From Alicycliphilus denitrificans K601 (GTDB lineage Bacteria; Pseudomonadota; Gammaproteobacteria; Burkholderiales; Burkholderiaceae_C), in contig NC_015422.1 of NCBI RefSeq assembly GCF_000204645.1, positions 4,306,001 to 4,370,000 on the forward strand: 64,000 bases of DNA, given 5' to 3'. The position numbers and the translations under genes are program-made. The notes under the pieces were generated by a model. The model did no database searches. It was not told the origin of the DNA and saw nothing but the letters and a program-made list of their open reading frames with translations. Positions 58,982 to 64,000 of this stretch are shown piece after piece; the first letter of the stretch is position 1, and each line of letters opens with the position of its first letter.

Positions 58982-60172
58982 TCAGCAGGTCTCCGCGAAC
59001 AGCTCGCGGCCGATGAGCATGCGACGGATCTCGCTCGTGCCCGCGCCGATCTCGTAGAGTTTCGCATCCCGCCACAAGCGGCCCAGCGGGTACTCGTTGA
59101 TATACCCGTTGCCGCCATAGATTTGCACGCCTTCGCCCGCCATCCAGGTGGCCTTTTCGGCGCACCACAGGATCACGCTGGCGCAGTCCTTGCGCACCTG
59201 GCGCACATGCTCGATGCCCAGCATGTCCAGGTTCTTGGCCACGGTGTAGGCGAACGAGCGGCCCGCTTGCAGCACAGTGTACATGTCGGCCACCTTGCCC
59301 TGGATGAGCTGGAACTCGCCGATGCTCTGGCCGAACTGCTTGCGGTCGTGGATGTAGGGCACGACGTTGTCCATCACCGCCTGCATGATCCCGAGCGGCC
59401 CGCCGGTGAGCACTGCACGCTCGTAGTCCAGGCCGCTCATCAGCACCTTGGCGCCGCCGTTGACCTGTCCGAGCACGTTCTCCGCCGGCACCTCCACGTC
59501 CTGGAACACGAGCTCGCCGGTGTGGCTGCCGCGCATGCCCAGCTTGTCGAGCTTCTGCGCGATCGAGAAGCCCTTCATGCTCTTTTCGATCAGGAAGGCC
59601 GTGACGCCACGCGCGCCGAGCTCGGGCTCCGTCTTGGCGTACACCACCAGGGTATCGGCATCTGGGCCGTTGGTGATCCACATCTTGCTGCCGTTGAGCA
59701 GATAGTAGCCGCCCTTGTCCTCGGCCTTGAGCTTCATGCTGATCACGTCCGAGCCCGCGCCCGGCTCGCTCATGGCCAGCGCACCCACGTGCTCGCCGCT
59801 GATCAGCTTGGGCAGGTACTTGGCCTTCTGCGCCTCGTTGCCGTTGCGGTTGATCTGGTTCACGCACAGGTTGCTGTGCGCGCCGTAGGACAGGCCCACC
59901 GAGGCGCTGGCGCGCGAGATCTCCTCCATGGCCACCATGTGCGCGAGGTAGCCCATGTCGGCGCCGCCGTACTGCTCGGGCACGGTGATGCCCAGCACGC
60001 CCAGCTCGCCGAACTTGCGCCACAGATCCATGGGGAACTGGTCCGTGCGGTCGATCTCCGTCGCGCGCGGGGCGATCTCCGCCTGCGCAAACTCGCGCAC
60101 GGTATCGCGCAGCGCATCGATGTCCTCTCCCAACTGGAAGTTCAGGCCTGGCAACTGGGTGGCAATGCTCAT
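58982..60172 (-). CDS. liuA: Isovaleryl-CoA dehydrogenase
   Basis: A 396-residue acyl-CoA dehydrogenase oxidising isovaleryl-CoA to 3-methylcrotonyl-CoA, first committed step of leucine degradation. [18 protein letters not shown] and [18 protein letters not shown] are the FAD loops. The catalytic Glu sits in [15 protein letters not shown], as in isovaleryl-CoA dehydrogenase, while the C-terminal [11 protein letters not shown] lacks the Glu used by other members. AGGAGA precedes the ATG. A LiuR-type palindrome lies upstream at 60293-60308. Confidence 0.95.
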   Translation of the reverse strand: MSIATQLPGLNFQLGEDIDALRDTVREFAQAEIAPRATEIDRTDQFPMDLWRKFGELGVLGITVPEQYGGADMGYLAHMVAMEEISRASASVGLSYGAHSNLCVNQINRNGNEAQKAKYLPKLISGEHVGALAMSEPGAGSDVISMKLKAEDKGGYYLLNGSKMWITNGPDADTLVVYAKTEPELGARGVTAFLIEKSMKGFSIAQKLDKLGMRGSHTGELVFQDVEVPAENVLGQVNGGAKVLMSGLDYERAVLTGGPLGIMQAVMDNVVPYIHDRKQFGQSIGEFQLIQGKVADMYTVLQAGRSFAYTVAKNLDMLGIEHVRQVRKDCASVILWCAEKATWMAGEGVQIYGGNGYINEYPLGRLWRDAKLYEIGAGTSEIRRMLIGRELFAETC

Positions 60173-60290
60173 GGATCGTCTCCTGGATGAAGGGGTGTTC
60201 GCCGGGTGTGCCTCGCCCGCGCTTCGCATGGGACCGCCCTTCCCGGTGCGGCAGGCTGGTCGCAGCCACTCGGCGAAGGCGAGGCGTGTA

Positions 60291-60310
60291 TTACGTTTAC
60301 GTAAACGTCA
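60291..60310. promoter_or_regulatory. LiuR operator candidate before liuA
   Basis: A perfect 16-base palindrome ACGTTTACGTAAACGT (60293-60308) between liuR and liuA. Its halves match the site before liuR. MerR-family regulators bind such sites between -35 and -10. Confidence 0.8.
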
Positions 60311-60311
60311 A

Positions 60312-60719
60312 TTATCCACGACTTTGGGCTGTTGATGACTCAATTTTTGCCAACAGCTCCCGGGCCTCGCGCTCGTGTTCACAAACCTCGTCCAGATTGG
60401 CCTGCAGGTCCGTCATTTGCGCCTCCAGCTGCTTGCGGTGCATCGCGAGCACCTCCAGGAACTTGATCAGTTGGACGCCGGTATCACGCGGGCTGTCGTA
60501 AAGATCGATGATCTCCTTGGCCTCGGTCAGCGACAGGCCGAGCCGCTTGGCCCGCAGCGTCAGCTTCAGCCGCGTGCGGTCGCGGGCACTGTAGATGCGG
60601 TTGCGCCCACCCGGCCCCGCGCGCTCAGGCCGCAGCAGGCCCATGTCCTCGTAGAAGCGCATCGCGCGGGTGGTGAGGTCGAACTCCCGTGCGAGATCAC
60701 TGATGGTGTAGGTGGCCAT
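60312..60719 (-). CDS. liuR: MerR-family regulator LiuR
   Basis: A 135-residue MerR protein. TISDLAREFDLTTRAMRFYEDMGLLRP is the winged-helix motif, RIYSARDRTRLKLTLRAKRLG the wing, and a coiled coil follows to residue ~125. LiuR represses branched-chain acid and leucine-degradation genes in many proteobacteria. It lies directly upstream of liuA on the same strand with palindromic sites at both promoters. Confidence 0.92.
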   Translation of the reverse strand: MATYTISDLAREFDLTTRAMRFYEDMGLLRPERAGPGGRNRIYSARDRTRLKLTLRAKRLGLSLTEAKEIIDLYDSPRDTGVQLIKFLEVLAMHRKQLEAQMTDLQANLDEVCEHEREARELLAKIESSTAQSRG

Positions 60720-60722
60720 GAA

Positions 60723-60744
60723 TTGACGTTGACGTAAGCGTCAA
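60723..60744. promoter_or_regulatory. LiuR autoregulatory operator candidate
   Basis: The imperfect 22-base palindrome TTGACGTTGACGTAAGCGTCAA starts 4 bases upstream of the liuR ATG, with TTGACG/CGTCAA ends. Confidence 0.75.
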
Positions 60745-60772
60745 TATTACCCTCTTTACCAAACCCCAAAGC

Positions 60773-60810
60773 AAAGCGCCCCCCTGTGCATATGCACAGG
60801 GGGGCGTTTT
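60773..60810 (-). terminator. rRNA operon terminator
   Basis: An almost perfect long palindrome: CGCCCCCCTGTGCA-TA-TGCACAGGGGGGCG flanked by AAAG and TTTT. It lies 11 bases beyond the 5S rRNA 3' end and also beyond the liuR promoter, separating the two units. Confidence 0.9.
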
Positions 60811-60820
60811 GGGCTGTAAG

Positions 60821-60936
60821 AGCCTGACGATGACCTACTTTCACACGGGAACCCGCACTATCATCGGCGCGAAGTCGTTTCACTGTCCTGTTCGGGATGG
60901 GAAGGAGTGGGACCGACTTGCTATGGTCATCAGGCA
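60821..60936 (-). rRNA. rrf: 5S ribosomal RNA
   Basis: On the minus strand it begins TGCCTGATGACCATAGCAAG and ends CATCGTCAGGCT; the two ends pair as helix I. The internal CCATCCCGAACAGG is the conserved 5S loop. Length about 116 bases, the usual size. Confidence 0.95.
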
Positions 60937-61040
60937 TAACTGGTTGCTGTGCAGGTTTTGGGTCTGCACGGCGGATTCACAGAGTCGACTCGGTATTTGA
61001 TTGCGTGCTTGGCATAACAGTCCTGAACTGCGGTTGGCAG

Positions 61041-61052
61041 TCAAAGTTATAG

Positions 61053-61059
<7 letters not shown>
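61041..61059 (-). other. 23S processing stem, 3' arm
   Basis: The 19-base TCAAAGTTATAGGGTCAAG is exactly complementary to 63924-63942. The two arms bracket the 23S gene and would form the double-stranded RNase III processing stem. Confidence 0.85.
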
Positions 61060-63923
<2,864 letters not shown>

Positions 63924-63930
<7 letters not shown>

Positions 63931-64000
63931 CTATAACTTTGACTTCTCTTTTCGAGAGGCCGCCGTTTGGAGTTCAAAGACTTGCGAGGTCTCGCACCTC
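63924..64000 (-). other. 16S-23S spacer, 3' end, with 5' processing arm
   Basis: Sequence just before the 23S 5' end in the transcript, starting with the arm complementary to 61041-61059. The CTCTTTTCGAGAGG hairpin follows on the plus strand (63944-63959). 16S and any spacer tRNAs lie beyond the window. Confidence 0.75.

Noticed and set aside
60937..61052. tRNA between 23S and 5S
   Set aside because: No cloverleaf or T-loop sequence (GGTTCGAATCC type) is present.

Overview
The window is GC-rich, densely packed bacterial DNA. It comes from a betaproteobacterium of the Comamonadaceae, probably near Acidovorax or Alicycliphilus. The evidence is the codon bias, an OmpC-type 'Gram-negative porin', leucine-degradation genes with a MerR-type LiuR regulator, DUF485/ActP, AceK, several Bug/Liv-type solute-binding proteins, and short intergenic repeats that I associate with this family from memory. 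The genus cannot be fixed from sequence reading alone. No prophage, transposase, CRISPR array or tRNA was recognised.

Layout. (1) 1-5.2 kb: the 5' part of uvrA (runs off the left edge), a divergent Liv-type binding protein, a small membrane protein and a porin, with two clear terminators. (2) 5.4-9.5 kb: an MHS-family MFS transporter divergent from a DUF485-ActP acetate uptake pair. (3) 9.6-22.5 kb, all minus strand and mostly coupled by 4-base overlaps: acyl-CoA synthetase, mccB, methylglutaconyl-CoA hydratase, a DUF4126 membrane protein, mccA, GhrA-type reductase, a 268-bp MITE-like element, HMG-CoA lyase, YbaK, DUF1289, an HCCA-isomerase-like protein, a cNMP/CBS/DUF294 protein and a DnaQ-like exonuclease. 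(4) 22.7-34.5 kb, plus strand: AraC regulator, GST, GMC oxidoreductase, a complete Liv-type ABC transporter with a fused permease-ATPase, a second GMC oxidoreductase and an acyl-CoA ligase. This looks like uptake, alcohol oxidation and CoA activation of one unknown substrate. (5) 34.6-37.3 kb: a MocR-type regulator divergent from a degradative HMG-CoA reductase. (6) 37.4-47.5 kb: HAD phosphatase, GGDEF protein, orphan oligopeptide-type binding protein, FeeM-like N-acyltransferase facing a 7TM-GGDEF-EAL protein, YchJ, DUF4197 and DUF421 proteins. (7) 47.8-51.9 kb: an operon of IclR regulator, peptidase E, DUF1177, AroM-like and Bug/TctC binding protein. (8) 51.9-53.2 kb: remnants of a LysR gene and an MFS gene joined head to head by a deletion. 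(9) 53.3-60.7 kb: acyl-CoA dehydrogenase, SDR, thiolase, aceK, carbonic anhydrase, isovaleryl-CoA dehydrogenase and LiuR. (10) 60.8-64 kb: the 3' half of an rRNA operon (23S then 5S, minus strand).

How the genes fit together. Regions 3 and 9 hold the leucine/isovalerate route: Ivd, MccAB, MG-CoA hydratase, HMG-CoA lyase and thiolase, giving acetyl-CoA and acetoacetate. HMG-CoA lyase would also finish mevalonate breakdown started by the reductase in region 5. Carbonic anhydrase could supply bicarbonate to the carboxylase.

Most notable structure: at least six copies of a ~62-bp palindromic repeat whose first three bases in the transcript are, at every copy, the TGA stop codon of a gene. This is a stop-codon-anchored, terminator-like repeat family. 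One copy also encodes the N-terminus of the next gene. A separate MITE-like element likewise ends within a stop codon.
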